Numbered from the stretch's first letter, positions 1-7,253 are shown. The stretch: DNA of 11,156 nt from Candidatus Tariuqbacter arcticus (GCA_013202315.1 JABMRZ010000126.1:1-11156), one strand, 5' to 3'. The notes: generated by a model from the letters alone, not told the origin. Program-made: numbers and translations.

Positions 1-494
1 ATTTTGCGTATATCAACAACATTTTTGACTAAATCAACGGAATCATTAATATTCATACTTTCAGAAGGTAAAACCGCATTAGAGGAAAAAGATAGAGAAA
101 AAGGTGAAAAACTAACCATAGCTTCAAGCATTACTTTAACATCGCTTATCTGTCGAGCGCGAACAGATGAAACGAAAGCCCTTTTTATCTCAAATTCTGC
201 ATTGAAATTGCTCGTCAAATCAGTGATTGAACAGTTAATATCACCAGTTATGTCTTCAGCGTTGATGGAATCAAGGCTAATTATTTCGGCAAATAGTCGA
301 GCATTGAAATCCGCTGAATAGTTATGCAGAGGATTCCGAATAGACAATGAAGATGCTCCAGCCGCTTCAACTTTCACATCAAGTTCACCTGGAAATAAAT
401 GGGGATAAAATCTTTGCGCCTCGACTAAATCCAATCGAATGGTATCGATACAAAACAAATAGATAATGATGATCGCTTTAAAGAATTTAAGTAT
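1..494 (-). CDS. Partial unknown, possibly exported protein; start codon unclear; runs off left edge
   Basis: The minus strand is open without a stop from about 533 to base 1, some 177 codons in AT-rich DNA. I do not recognise the product. The translation has a hydrophobic stretch (FFKAIIIIYLFCI) resembling a signal peptide. A soluble-looking part follows, rich in Asn, Asp, Ser and short beta-prone segments, including FYPHLFPGELDVKVEAAG and an NxxxDFNARLF-like stretch. There is no ATG, GTG or TTG ahead of the hydrophobic segment. The best-placed codon is ATA at 492-494, which would need to be a degraded ATG. The frame lies downstream of pcm, and the 7-bp array at 523-564 sits where its ribosome binding site should be, so the 5' end may have been damaged. 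The plus-strand frame at 4-321 looks like its shadow. Coding status is moderately supported; function is unknown. Confidence 0.45.
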   Translation of the reverse strand, partial: MLKFFKAIIIIYLFCIDTIRLDLVEAQRFYPHLFPGELDVKVEAAGASSLSIRNPLHNYSADFNARLFAEIISLDSINAEDITGDINCSITDLTSNFNAEFEIKRAFVSSVRARQISDVKVMLEAMVSFSPFSLSFSSNAVLPSESMNINDSVDLVKNVVDIRK

Positions 495-522
495 TGCAAA
501 TAGAAAATGCTGAAGTGTTTTT

Positions 523-564
523 AATTTTGAATTTTAAATTCTTAATTTTAAATTTCAAATATCT
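523..564. repeat. Degenerate 7-bp tandem array A
   Basis: Six successive 7-bp units begin at 523, 530, 537, 544, 551 and 558. Each starts with AAT; the prevailing unit is AATTTTA. The array ends 4 bp before the pcm stop codon, on its 3' side, and reaches into the start region of the next leftward frame. The 7-bp phase is read directly from the sequence. Confidence 0.75.
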
Positions 565-568
565 TAGG

Positions 569-1216
569 TCAGTTCTTCCAACCGTTCTTTCCAATCAAGG
601 GGACGAAAGCGCAGCCGATTAAATCGTGTTCGCTTAACTCGCCGCCTTCTTTTTGTATTATGCGCAGAGTCTGGAAATCCCTGCCGCCCACCGGCGCGAC
701 TAAACAGCCGTTATCGCTTAATTGTTTCAGAAGGCCGCCGGGTATATCCGGGGCGGCGGCGGTGATAATAATACGGTCATAAGGCGCAAATTCCACTCTG
801 CCCAATGTTCCGTCGCCTGTAAGGACAGCCACATTTGTATAGCCGAGCGATTCCAATCGTTCCCTGGCTTTTTTCGCCAGAGCCGGTATTCTTTCGATGG
901 TGAAGACTCTCCGGCATAATTCAGCCAGAATTGCGGCTTGATACCCTGAACCGGCGCCGATTTCCAGCACTTTCTCTTTACCGGTGAGTTGTAGAGACTG
1001 GGTCATTAAAGCCACAATATAAGGCTGTGATATGGTCTGATTTTCTTCGATGGGCAGCGCATTATCACTATAAGCGTTATGATGCATAGCGGGATTAAGG
1101 AAGAGGTGCCGGGGAACTTTCTTCATCGCTTCAATCACTCTCGCATCGGTGATCCCTCTGCCCACAATTTGCTTCTCCACCATTTCGCTGCGTATATTTA
1201 TATAAGGGTCTATCAA
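569..1216 (-). CDS. pcm: Protein-L-isoaspartate O-methyltransferase
   Basis: This enzyme uses S-adenosylmethionine to methylate L-isoaspartyl residues in damaged cytosolic proteins, starting their repair. Its 215 residues match the family's usual length. Visible motifs are QTISQPYIVALM at 60-71 (substrate side), the SAM-binding motif I VLEIGAGSGYQAA at 83-95, YDRIIITAAAPDIP at 146-159, LVAPVG at 172-177 and the C-terminal FVPLIGKNGW at 204-213. The start is TTG at 1214-1216, which overlaps the TGA of the upstream glycosyltransferase by 4 nt, so translational coupling is likely. The next in-frame ATG is residue 12 and would remove part of the conserved N-terminal helix. The stop is followed after 4 bp by repeat array A. 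Identification is secure. Confidence 0.96.
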   Translation of the reverse strand: MIDPYINIRSEMVEKQIVGRGITDARVIEAMKKVPRHLFLNPAMHHNAYSDNALPIEENQTISQPYIVALMTQSLQLTGKEKVLEIGAGSGYQAAILAELCRRVFTIERIPALAKKARERLESLGYTNVAVLTGDGTLGRVEFAPYDRIIITAAAPDIPGGLLKQLSDNGCLVAPVGGRDFQTLRIIQKEGGELSEHDLIGCAFVPLIGKNGWKN

Positions 1217-1890
1217 TTATGGATTCTCAATAGATAACCGGTTACTAATTTCAGGAATTTATAGGTATCCATACACCGCCGGATATGACTTTTTTCATCG
1301 GAATATATTGTGGGTATGTCGATCCATCCGATTTTCAAGTTCTTATCAACCGCTTTCAACAACAACTCGGTTTCCGCCTCATAAGATGATGTGTTCAGCC
1401 GAATTGAACGCAGGAAATCCATCCTATACATACGATATCCGCACTGCCCATCCCAAATTTTTCGTCCAGTAACTATCGAAAGAATGAATGAAGTCGACAA
1501 GTTGGAGAACTTCCGATCCAAGGGCATTCCGGAAAGGTTCTTACGCCGATTGCCGATGATTATTCCGAACCGCCCCTCTTCAGCTTCAGCGATGAAAGCG
1601 GGGATACAGCTTGGATCATGCTGTCCATCGGCGTCCATAGTGAGTGTCCAATCGTATCCCATATCTATTACGCGCCGGAAACCGCTTTTTAATGCACAGC
1701 CTTTCCCCCGATTTCGGGAATGTCGAACGGTAACATACCCTTCATCTTCCAAATCGTCTGTGCAGCCGTCTTCCGAACCATCATCCACGATTATTGTATC
1801 CGCCGGTGCAAAATAGTGAGCGGTTTTCTTCAACAGCGGCTGTAACCGCCCGCTCTCATTATAGATAGGGATTATCAGGGATGTCCTCAT
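1213..1890 (-). CDS. Glycosyltransferase family 2 (dolichol-phosphate-mannose-synthase-like)
   Basis: A 225-residue GT-A fold enzyme expected to move a sugar from a nucleotide sugar to a lipid or glycan acceptor at the inner face of the membrane. The N-terminus has the GT2 opening LIIPIYNE at 5-12, the nucleotide-binding DDGS at 36-39, RGKGCALKSGF at 61-71 and the metal-binding region DADGQHD at 86-92. A DGQCGYRMY segment at 147-155 and ETELLLKA at 173-180 match the DPM1-like group. There is no membrane anchor, so it is probably the soluble catalytic-domain type. The ATG at 1888-1890 has no good Shine-Dalgarno sequence. It is the first gene of a leftward pair with pcm. Donor and acceptor cannot be read from the sequence; cell-envelope polysaccharide or polyprenol-sugar synthesis is inferred. 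Confidence 0.9.
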   Translation of the reverse strand: MRTSLIIPIYNESGRLQPLLKKTAHYFAPADTIIVDDGSEDGCTDDLEDEGYVTVRHSRNRGKGCALKSGFRRVIDMGYDWTLTMDADGQHDPSCIPAFIAEAEEGRFGIIIGNRRKNLSGMPLDRKFSNLSTSFILSIVTGRKIWDGQCGYRMYRMDFLRSIRLNTSSYEAETELLLKAVDKNLKIGWIDIPTIYSDEKSHIRRCMDTYKFLKLVTGYLLRIHN

Positions 1891-1948
1891 TTTGCAGATA
1901 TTTATATGGTGAATGTTATGTTGAACCGCCGGTTATCAATGTAGCCGC

Positions 1949-1954
1949 ATTATA
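1949..1954 (-). promoter_or_regulatory. Possible -10 element for the GT2-pcm pair
   Basis: A perfect TATAAT is present on the minus strand, about 60 bp ahead of the glycosyltransferase start. No convincing -35 hexamer lies 16-18 bp upstream. Apart from this and the tRNA promoter, I see nothing else in 1891-2147. Confidence 0.3.
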
Positions 1955-2147
1955 GGTTAATATCAATGATCCTCTTCGGAAATATCAACTGAGCAAGTGA
2001 TCAGCCTGCAGCGAAAAACTAAACAACATTCTACCTTGAAAATAACTATTCCGCAGCTTTGCGAAGTATTATTTACATTCTCAGTGGTGGATGGTTCGCG
2101 AATTATCCCATCTATGATGGTTCATTCTGAAAACTATGAAAGAAATC

Positions 2148-2176
2148 TTGACTTTTTCAAAATATTTGCTTATATT
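2148..2176 (+). promoter_or_regulatory. Sigma-70-type promoter of tRNA-fMet
   Basis: TTGACT at 2148-2153 and TATATT at 2171-2176 are separated by exactly 17 bp. The mature tRNA begins 14 bp after the -10 box, leaving only a short 5' leader. This is the strongest consensus promoter in the window. Confidence 0.8.
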
Positions 2177-2189
2177 AGGATTGATTTAC

Positions 2190-2262
2190 CGCGGGGTGGA
2201 GCAGTTGGTAGCTCGTTGGGCTCATAACCCAGAGGCCGCAGGTTCGAATCCTGCCCCCGCTA
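2190..2262 (+). tRNA. Initiator tRNA-fMet (anticodon CAT)
   Basis: All four arms can be folded by eye: acceptor 2190-2196 with 2255-2261, D stem GAGC/GCTC, anticodon stem TTGGG/CCCAG with loop CTCATAA and anticodon CAT at 2223-2225, and a T arm with 5 perfect pairs around TTCGAAT. Three initiator marks are present. The first acceptor position is unpaired (C1 opposite U72). The anticodon stem has three consecutive G:C pairs next to the loop. The D stem has an A11:U24 pair. These exclude an elongator Met or Ile2 tRNA. The discriminator is A2262 and is followed by CAA, so the CCA end is not encoded and must be added by nucleotidyltransferase. Confidence 0.95.
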
Positions 2263-2286
2263 CAAATCCGCCAATAAGCGGAATGA

Positions 2287-2320
2287 AGACCGGTTTCAAT
2301 TGATTCCGGTCTGTTTTTTT
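2287..2320 (+). terminator. Rho-independent terminator of tRNA-fMet
   Basis: A perfect 7-bp stem AGACCGG/CCGGTCT (2287-2293 with 2306-2312) encloses a 12-nt loop. A run of seven T follows at 2314-2320. It lies about 25 bp after the tRNA, so the tRNA appears to be a single-gene transcription unit. Confidence 0.85.
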
Positions 2321-2360
2321 AGTTCTTCGCTATATCGCGTGGGTAATGCAAAATAATTAA

Positions 2361-2489
2361 CCACGGATGAACACGAATAAAAAATATGCCGCTTGGTAAG
2401 AGATTGATTCGGAACCGTTGAAATACAAAGATGATACTGAATAAGCTGAAGGAAAACAGCGCAATAAAAAATCATCGGAAATCAGCGGA
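2361..2489 (+). repeat. Composite dispersed repeat, copy 1
   Basis: Non-coding element in three parts: two 10-bp units of the CACGAATAAA type (2362-2381), a unique core at 2390-2447, and a right part with AAATCAGCGG-like words. The reverse complement of 10592-10734 has the same three parts in the same order. The cores match at 54 of 58 positions, with all four differences being transitions. This copy has one 10-bp unit fewer on its left side. It fills most of the gap between the tRNA terminator and the 3' end of amrS. Confidence 0.85.
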
Positions 2490-2517
2490 GAGTTAGTATA
2501 TTATATTAATCCGATTG

Positions 2518-3525
2518 TCAATTTCTGAAATAGACTTCCCTGCCGCACTCGCCGCATTTATTTTCCCGCAAAGCTTTCACATTAGTATGATACCCCCACC
2601 TTTCCACTAACATTTTTCCGCAGGAGGGGCAATAAGAATGATTGCCCACATCAAGAGCGATATTTCCCACATATACCCATTCCAATTCCTGGCTGGCAAT
2701 TCGGTAAGCCTGCTCAAGGGTGGCGGACTTGGTGGCGGGCGCGGTAAATTTGTAGTGTGGAAAATATCGTGAGAAATGAATTGGAATGTCCTTCCCCAAA
2801 TCCGCAATCCAACGGACGGTTCGCTCAATTTGCTCCCTCGAATCGTTCTCGCCGGTTATCAGCAACTGGGTGATTTCTATATGGATTCCAGCCTGATGGG
2901 CGGCGGTAATCGTGTCCAGCACCGGTTGAAGGCGCACTCCGCCGCATAGCTTTCGATAGAAATCATCGTCCATCGATTTCAAATCGACATTCATAGCGTC
3001 GATTAAAGGAATTAATTTATCAAAGGGGGCGGGATTCACATATCCATTAGTGACCAGAACATTATACATCCCCTGGGCGTGGAATTCGGCTCCGCAGTCC
3101 AACAGGAATTCATACCACATCAAGGGTTCGGTATAGGTGTAGGCGACGCCGATTGACCCTTGCCTGCGGGAATAGGCGGCGAGTTCTTCCGGGGTAACTC
3201 TGCGGGTGGGAATCTTCTGCTGGGAAATCTGGTAATTTTGACAGAATTTACAAGTGAAGCTGCAGGAATTGGGGCCGACGGAGAGGATGATTTCACCGGG
3301 ATGGAAATGATAGAGTGGTTTTTTTTCTATCGGGTCCATCGCTATTGAGGCGGTTTCACCGTAATTGACCGCATATAATTTACCGCCAATGTTGCGCCGC
3401 CCCCGGCATAATCCTTCTTGGCCATCTTTGAGCTTGCAGAATCGAGGGCATATTTCGCAGACTAAACGGTTACCTTTAATAGAGTAAAAGGGCGCTGATT
3501 TCTTGGATTCTAATATGGTAGTCAT
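2518..3525 (-). CDS. amrS: AmmeMemoRadiSam-system radical SAM enzyme
   Basis: A 335-residue radical SAM protein of the pyruvate-formate-lyase-activase-like type known as AmrS. The [4Fe-4S]/SAM signature CxxxCxxC is Cys88, Cys92 and Cys95 (CSFTCKFC). Around it lie an N-terminal cysteine cluster (Cys23, 26, 30, 40), AYTYTEP at 128-134 and a C-terminal zinc-ribbon-like set (Cys299, 302, 324, 327) typical of this family. The start ATG at 3523-3525 has a GGAGA Shine-Dalgarno 6 nt upstream. In many genomes the gene is next to, or fused with, AMMECR1 and Memo homologues; neither is in this window. The substrate of the system is not settled, and I assign no reaction beyond radical SAM chemistry. Confidence 0.9.
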   Translation of the reverse strand: MTTILESKKSAPFYSIKGNRLVCEICPRFCKLKDGQEGLCRGRRNIGGKLYAVNYGETASIAMDPIEKKPLYHFHPGEIILSVGPNSCSFTCKFCQNYQISQQKIPTRRVTPEELAAYSRRQGSIGVAYTYTEPLMWYEFLLDCGAEFHAQGMYNVLVTNGYVNPAPFDKLIPLIDAMNVDLKSMDDDFYRKLCGGVRLQPVLDTITAAHQAGIHIEITQLLITGENDSREQIERTVRWIADLGKDIPIHFSRYFPHYKFTAPATKSATLEQAYRIASQELEWVYVGNIALDVGNHSYCPSCGKMLVERWGYHTNVKALRENKCGECGREVYFRN

Positions 3526-3596
3526 AGTCTTTCTCCATTAGCGGCGGAATGAGGAAGGTTTCAATGTGGGGAAGTTAATTTTAGTCAAAAACAATT

Positions 3597-3652
3597 GGAA
3601 TTTAAAATTTAAAATGCAAAATGTAATATGTAAAATGTAGAATTGTGAATTT
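3597..3652. repeat. Degenerate 7-bp tandem array B
   Basis: Eight units in 7-bp phase start at 3597, 3604, 3611, 3618, 3625, 3632, 3639 and 3646. The prevailing word is AAAATGT. The outer units are the most worn. The array lies between the amrS start and the 3' end of the cyclic-nucleotide-binding gene; I see no gene in the rest of 3526-3766. Confidence 0.7.
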
Positions 3653-3766
3653 TACGGATAATTATAAAAAAGAGACACTAATAAGACAACTCATTGATTT
3701 AAGGGCATATAATATCACTGTAAGAGATGGATTTTTTCATTGAATTTGTATGTATCTAATGGATTT

Positions 3767-4339
3767 TCAGAACTTCCTTATAACTCTTCGGCCTAGAAGG
3801 TCGCCATCGGATAGTCCTCCGAGGGTTTCGCCGCTTATTTTCCTTTCTATCTTGTGTTCAGGGCGGGCGGCTTTCTCTGCTGCTATGACTTTATCATCCT
3901 CTTTTTCACCGGTCAATTGGTTAATACGCGTCTTGGCTTCATCCAGTTCGCGAGCTAAGAACTCGCATTTCGATTGCATAGCGGAATATTTTTCATTCAA
4001 ATCATCGAGCCTTTCCGCCAGGACGATTAGTATTTTTTCGGTGATAGAGGGGAATCTTTTGACAATACTGTGAACACCTCCTCGATAGAGCATAACATCA
4101 CTATCGACTTCCGCTTTGATAGTGCAAGTTCGCGGTTTTCCCAGGATGGAACTCATTTCGCCAAAAAGCAGACCATCATCTGAGAGTTCCGCAACCTTAT
4201 TATCCCCTTTGTAGACTCCAAGTTTGCCGTGTCGAAGGATATAAATCACCGAAGAACCCTGTCCTTCTTTCAGGACGATTTCACCTGTACTATAGTGTAA
4301 AAGCTCGCTGTGGGCTTTATCTGTTTTTACTTTTTGCAT
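3767..4339 (-). CDS. Cyclic-nucleotide-binding-domain protein with coiled coil
   Basis: A 190-residue protein. Residues 10-105 form a cNMP-binding (CAP-like) beta-roll: GEIVLKEGQ at 19-27, IYILRHGKLGVY at 32-43, and a phosphate-binding cassette FGEMSSILGKPRT at 59-71 with Glu61 and Arg70 at the usual ligand-contact positions. A predicted coiled coil follows at about 105-145, then a charged tail rich in Lys and Glu. There is no helix-turn-helix, so it is not a CRP-type transcription factor. It more likely senses a nucleotide and passes the signal through protein contacts. The ATG has no Shine-Dalgarno; the nearest strong one (complement of 4409-4414) belongs to an in-frame mini-ORF upstream. 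The partner and the bound nucleotide are unknown. Confidence 0.85.
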   Translation of the reverse strand: MQKVKTDKAHSELLHYSTGEIVLKEGQGSSVIYILRHGKLGVYKGDNKVAELSDDGLLFGEMSSILGKPRTCTIKAEVDSDVMLYRGGVHSIVKRFPSITEKILIVLAERLDDLNEKYSAMQSKCEFLARELDEAKTRINQLTGEKEDDKVIAAEKAARPEHKIERKISGETLGGLSDGDLLGRRVIRKF

Positions 4340-4360
4340 AAGGAGCTCGATTTAACAATC

Positions 4361-4402
4361 TTAAAAAATGTAAGTGAATCTTATTGTCTGTTCTAAATAC
4401 AT
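4361..4402 (-). CDS. Possible 13-residue leader peptide ahead of the cNMP-binding gene
   Basis: Minus-strand ATG at 4400-4402 lies 6 nt after a perfect AGGAGG (complement of 4409-4414). It encodes MYLEQTIRFTYIF and stops at 4361-4363. It is in the same frame as the cNMP-binding gene, with its stop ending 21 nt ahead of that gene's ATG and a second in-frame TAA between them. The downstream gene has no Shine-Dalgarno of its own, so coupling through this peptide is possible. Alternatively, it is a decayed former N-terminus. Confidence 0.35.
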   Translation of the reverse strand: MYLEQTIRFTYIF

Positions 4403-4426
4403 TCATAACCTCCTGATATTTTGTAT

Positions 4427-4454
4427 ATTAATATTAGAATTAATATTCATTAAT
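4427..4454. promoter_or_regulatory. Phased ATTAAT direct repeats in the divergent gap
   Basis: ATTAATATT occurs at 4427-4435 and 4439-4447, followed by ATTAAT at 4449-4454, a spacing of 12 and 10 bp, or about one helical turn. It lies between the two divergent mini-ORFs and may hold -10 boxes or an operator. No clear -35 partner was found. Confidence 0.3.
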
Positions 4455-4479
4455 CCTATTAGGAGGCTCACCTAATGGG
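4455..4479 (+). promoter_or_regulatory. Hairpin enclosing a Shine-Dalgarno and start codon
   Basis: 4455-4463 pairs with 4471-4479 as a 9-bp stem with one T:G pair, closing a 7-nt loop AGGCTCA. The Shine-Dalgarno AGGAGG (4461-4466) starts in the stem and ends in the loop. The ATG at 4475-4477 is fully in the stem. This is the geometry expected for translation control by melting or by a binding partner. Confidence 0.4.
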
Positions 4480-4516
4480 TGAAAAGAAAAAACGGAATTC
4501 AAAGCGTTCTTCTTAG
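4475..4516 (+). CDS. Possible basic 13-residue mini-ORF
   Basis: ATG at 4475 follows AGGAGG with 8 nt spacing, the best ribosome binding site on the plus strand of this gap. It encodes MGEKKKRNSKRSS and ends at TAG 4514-4516. Seven of the 13 residues are Lys, Arg or similarly polar basic-rich sequence. The frame stays open for 27 further codons after the TAG, to TAA at 4598-4600. It could therefore be a 41-residue gene with one nonsense change, a readthrough product, or a leader peptide. There is no known homologue that I recognise. Confidence 0.35.
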   Translation: MGEKKKRNSKRSS

Positions 4517-4624
4517 CGACAGAAAGTTAGGAATCAGGATGCCAACAAAATATCTATTAAATTTACTATATTACATAATAAAAGTCAAGCAACATTATAA
4601 ATGAAAGCTATTTTTATATAAATC

Positions 4625-4673
4625 GTGAACCATGAACCGTGATCTGTGAACCGTGAAGCGACTATCGACTACT
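4625..4673. repeat. Degenerate 7-bp tandem array C
   Basis: Seven units in 7-bp phase start at 4625, 4632, 4639, 4646, 4653, 4660 and 4667. The first five are of the GTGAACC type; the last two switch to GACTATC and GACTACT without losing phase. It is in the 5' region of the CBM9/DUF5916 gene. The remaining 4674-4822 shows no gene; TTGAAA at 4762-4767 and a TTTATAC stretch at 4781-4787 are only a weak promoter candidate. Confidence 0.7.
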
Positions 4674-4831
4674 AATGAAATTCGCCGGATTTTTTAATCA
4701 GCCCTAAAAAGCTTACAACTTAATTGGTCGATATAGAGTCTCTTAATAATAATAGCGCCAATTGAAACAAGGGATTTGTATTTATACGGGTTAAAACATC
4801 TTTTCCAAGAATTAGTATAAAGTTGAAATCG

Positions 4832-7243
4832 ATGCGATTTTCCAGGCGGGTTATAATATCAATAATATATATACTGCTTATTATTGTCTGCTTTCATATT
4901 GATACAGCCTACTCTCGGCAGGCGGACAAGGTTTTCACTATTACCCGAACGAATATTCCGCCAGACATTGACGGGGATTTAAACGATGAAGCCTGGCTTG
5001 AAGCCAACTCGCTCGAAGAATTCCTGCAAATGGAACCCGACCGCTTCAACTCCCCTTCCGAACATACCATTCTAAAAATGCTCTACGACGATGAAGCGAT
5101 ATATATAAGTTTCCACTGCTTCGACAGCCAACCGGCGTTGATAAAAACCACCCTGCGCCGCCGCGATGAGGATCCCCCGGCTGACCAAGTGGCAATCGCC
5201 TTCGACTGCCGGGACGATAATCAGACCGCTTTCGTCTTCAAGTTGACCGCCGGAGGGACGATGTGCGATTTTTATCTCTTCGATGACGGAAACGAGCTGG
5301 ATAATTCCTGGAATGCGGTATGGGAAGCAGAAGCGGCGGTCAATGACGGCGGTTGGGCGGCGGAACTGAAAATCCCCTTCACCGCCCTGCGATTCCCACC
5401 GGCACAGAATCACACCTGGGGAATGCAGGCTTTACGGCGGATCGACCGGAAAGGAGAAGAAGTCGCCTGGCCGGTCTTTGCGCGGGAAGAAGCCGGATAT
5501 ATTTCTCACTTCGCCGAACTCAGGGGCATTAAAAACATCCCTCAACCGTTCAACCTGGAAGTTCTGCCCTATTTCTCCTCAAAATACAAAAATACATACG
5601 ATGAAATCGGTTTCTTAGCCGGCATCGGCGGCGATTTAAAATACAGCCTGTCTTCCGGAGTGATTCTCAATGCCACAGTCAACCCCGATTTCGGTCAAGT
5701 TGAAGCCGACCCCTCAGTGTTGAATCTCGGCGTGTTTGAAACCTATTACCCAGAAAAGCGCCCCTTCTTCCTCGAAGGCGCCGACATTTTCAATACTCCC
5801 TATACTATGTTCTACTCACGCCGCATCGGCAAAAGCCCCGGCTATTATGATTGTCAAAATGACGAGGAAATCATTTCCGAACCTGAAAACACCACCATAC
5901 TCAACGCATTGAAGATAACCGGCAAAACCTCCGAGGGAATATCCTTCGGAGTGATGGAAGCCTTCACCGACCGGGAATATGCTGAAGTTGAAGATGAAGA
6001 CGGAAACAAGCGGGATATGCTGTTAGAACCCTATGCTAATTATTTCGTGGGAAGGATAATCAAGGATTTATGGGCGGGGAATTCTTCCATCGGAGCGATC
6101 GCTACTGCGATGAACCGGGAAGGAGGAATGTCCGCTTATACCGGAGGATTCGACTGGAATTTGTATTTTAGAGAAAATGATTATAACTTATCCGGGCAGG
6201 CCGCCTTTTCCGATAGAGGCGATTCTCCCGATGACCGTGAAAGCGGGTATGGGATCGATGTTGGATTTGAGAAATCGGGCGGCAAACATCATGGTTTTGA
6301 ATTTGAATTAGAAGCCCAATCCCCTGATTTCAACATCCGGGATATGGGGTTCCTAGACCGAGCCGATGAGATTTCCGGCTATGCTGAATACTTTTTCCGC
6401 ACCAGAGAACCGGTCGGAATTTTCCGCCGGACTATTTCAGGCATCGAAACCTGGCAGGATTGGAATTACAACGGCGACCATATCGCAAACGGAATCGGGT
6501 TTGAGACCAACCTGCAATATCTTAATTACTGGGATACAAACTTCGGCGGTCATTATAATTTCCCGCGATATAGCGATTTGGAAACCCGGGGCGGTCCACT
6601 ATTGCGTCCGCCGGCGAATTACGGCGGATGGTTCTGGGGAGGCACCGATTGGAAGAAAGATATCCGCGCCAGCATCAACTTCTGGGGCGGAGAAAACACT
6701 TTCGAAAGCTGGTGGTGGGGTGGAGATATCGGCTTGATTTACCGCCCCATCGACCGGATGGAAACTTCGATTTATATCAACTATGAACGAACATTCGATG
6801 AAAATCAATGGGTGGAAAACATTGAAGATGAAAGCGACAGCACTCATTATGTCTTCGGAAGATTGAACCAAAGTGAATGGACGCTTACCGCCCGCTTGAG
6901 CTATAATTTCACTCGGGATATGAGCTTCCAGCTGTATCTCCAGCCCTTCAACGCAGTCGGTGAATATGTTGAATATGTGGAACTCGCCCAACCGGGAACC
7001 TACAAATTCCAACCCTACGATCCCGGCGATGACTACGATTTCAACTGGAAAAACCTGAACCTAAACGCCGTCTTCCGATGGGAATACGCACCAGGCAGCG
7101 TCGTTTTCCTGGTCTGGAATCGAGGTATGGAAGACGAAGAATACCCCGGAAGATTTGAAATAGGGAATAATATGTCAGATTTAGCGGCAGCATCAGCCGA
7201 TGATATTTTCCTCATAAAAATCAACCGGTGGTTCAATTTCTGA
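4832..7243 (+). CDS. Secreted/outer-membrane CBM9-like and DUF5916 protein
   Basis: About 803 residues. The N-terminus is a signal peptide: RFSRR, then the hydrophobic VIISIIYILLIIVCF, with cleavage likely near AYS. The next roughly 200 residues are a carbohydrate-binding-module-9-like domain, marked by IDGDLNDEAW near residues 46-55 and the FALRFP-type segment PFTALRFPP. From about residue 235 it continues with the DUF5916 region, including VNPDFGQVEADPSVLNL and KRPFFLEGADIF. The rest is rich in alternating aromatic strands (YNFTRDMSFQLYLQP, FRWEYAPGS) as in a beta-barrel, and the protein ends in Phe, the usual outer-membrane assembly signal. No catalytic residues are assigned; glycan binding or uptake is inferred. 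ATG 4832 is preferred; TTG 4823 is in frame, and neither has a clear Shine-Dalgarno. Confidence 0.88.
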   Translation: MRFSRRVIISIIYILLIIVCFHIDTAYSRQADKVFTITRTNIPPDIDGDLNDEAWLEANSLEEFLQMEPDRFNSPSEHTILKMLYDDEAIYISFHCFDSQPALIKTTLRRRDEDPPADQVAIAFDCRDDNQTAFVFKLTAGGTMCDFYLFDDGNELDNSWNAVWEAEAAVNDGGWAAELKIPFTALRFPPAQNHTWGMQALRRIDRKGEEVAWPVFAREEAGYISHFAELRGIKNIPQPFNLEVLPYFSSKYKNTYDEIGFLAGIGGDLKYSLSSGVILNATVNPDFGQVEADPSVLNLGVFETYYPEKRPFFLEGADIFNTPYTMFYSRRIGKSPGYYDCQNDEEIISEPENTTILNALKITGKTSEGISFGVMEAFTDREYAEVEDEDGNKRDMLLEPYANYFVGRIIKDLWAGNSSIGAIATAMNREGGMSAYTGGFDWNLYFRENDYNLSGQAAFSDRGDSPDDRESGYGIDVGFEKSGGKHHGFEFELEAQSPDFNIRDMGFLDRADEISGYAEYFFRTREPVGIFRRTISGIETWQDWNYNGDHIANGIGFETNLQYLNYWDTNFGGHYNFPRYSDLETRGGPLLRPPANYGGWFWGGTDWKKDIRASINFWGGENTFESWWWGGDIGLIYRPIDRMETSIYINYERTFDENQWVENIEDESDSTHYVFGRLNQSEWTLTARLSYNFTRDMSFQLYLQPFNAVGEYVEYVELAQPGTYKFQPYDPGDDYDFNWKNLNLNAVFRWEYAPGSVVFLVWNRGMEDEEYPGRFEIGNNMSDLAAASADDIFLIKINRWFNF

Positions 7244-7253
7244 TAAATAGATT

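Noticed and set aside
4..321. Plus-strand frame of 105 codons at the left edge
   Set aside because: It lies opposite a longer minus-strand frame with a signal-peptide-like start. Its translation is an Ser/Thr/Leu-rich mixture without any domain, and no Shine-Dalgarno precedes it.
3727..3775. Two ATGGATTTT words as a regulatory pair
   Set aside because: Short, AT-rich, and one copy overlaps the stop codon of the cNMP-binding gene; chance is sufficient.
5072..7012. Frames opposite or within the DUF5916 gene
   Set aside because: All overlap a long gene with clear domain structure and show no family motif of their own.
4832..7243. TonB-dependent receptor
   Set aside because: No TonB box or plug domain; the N-terminal half is CBM9-like and the centre fits DUF5916.
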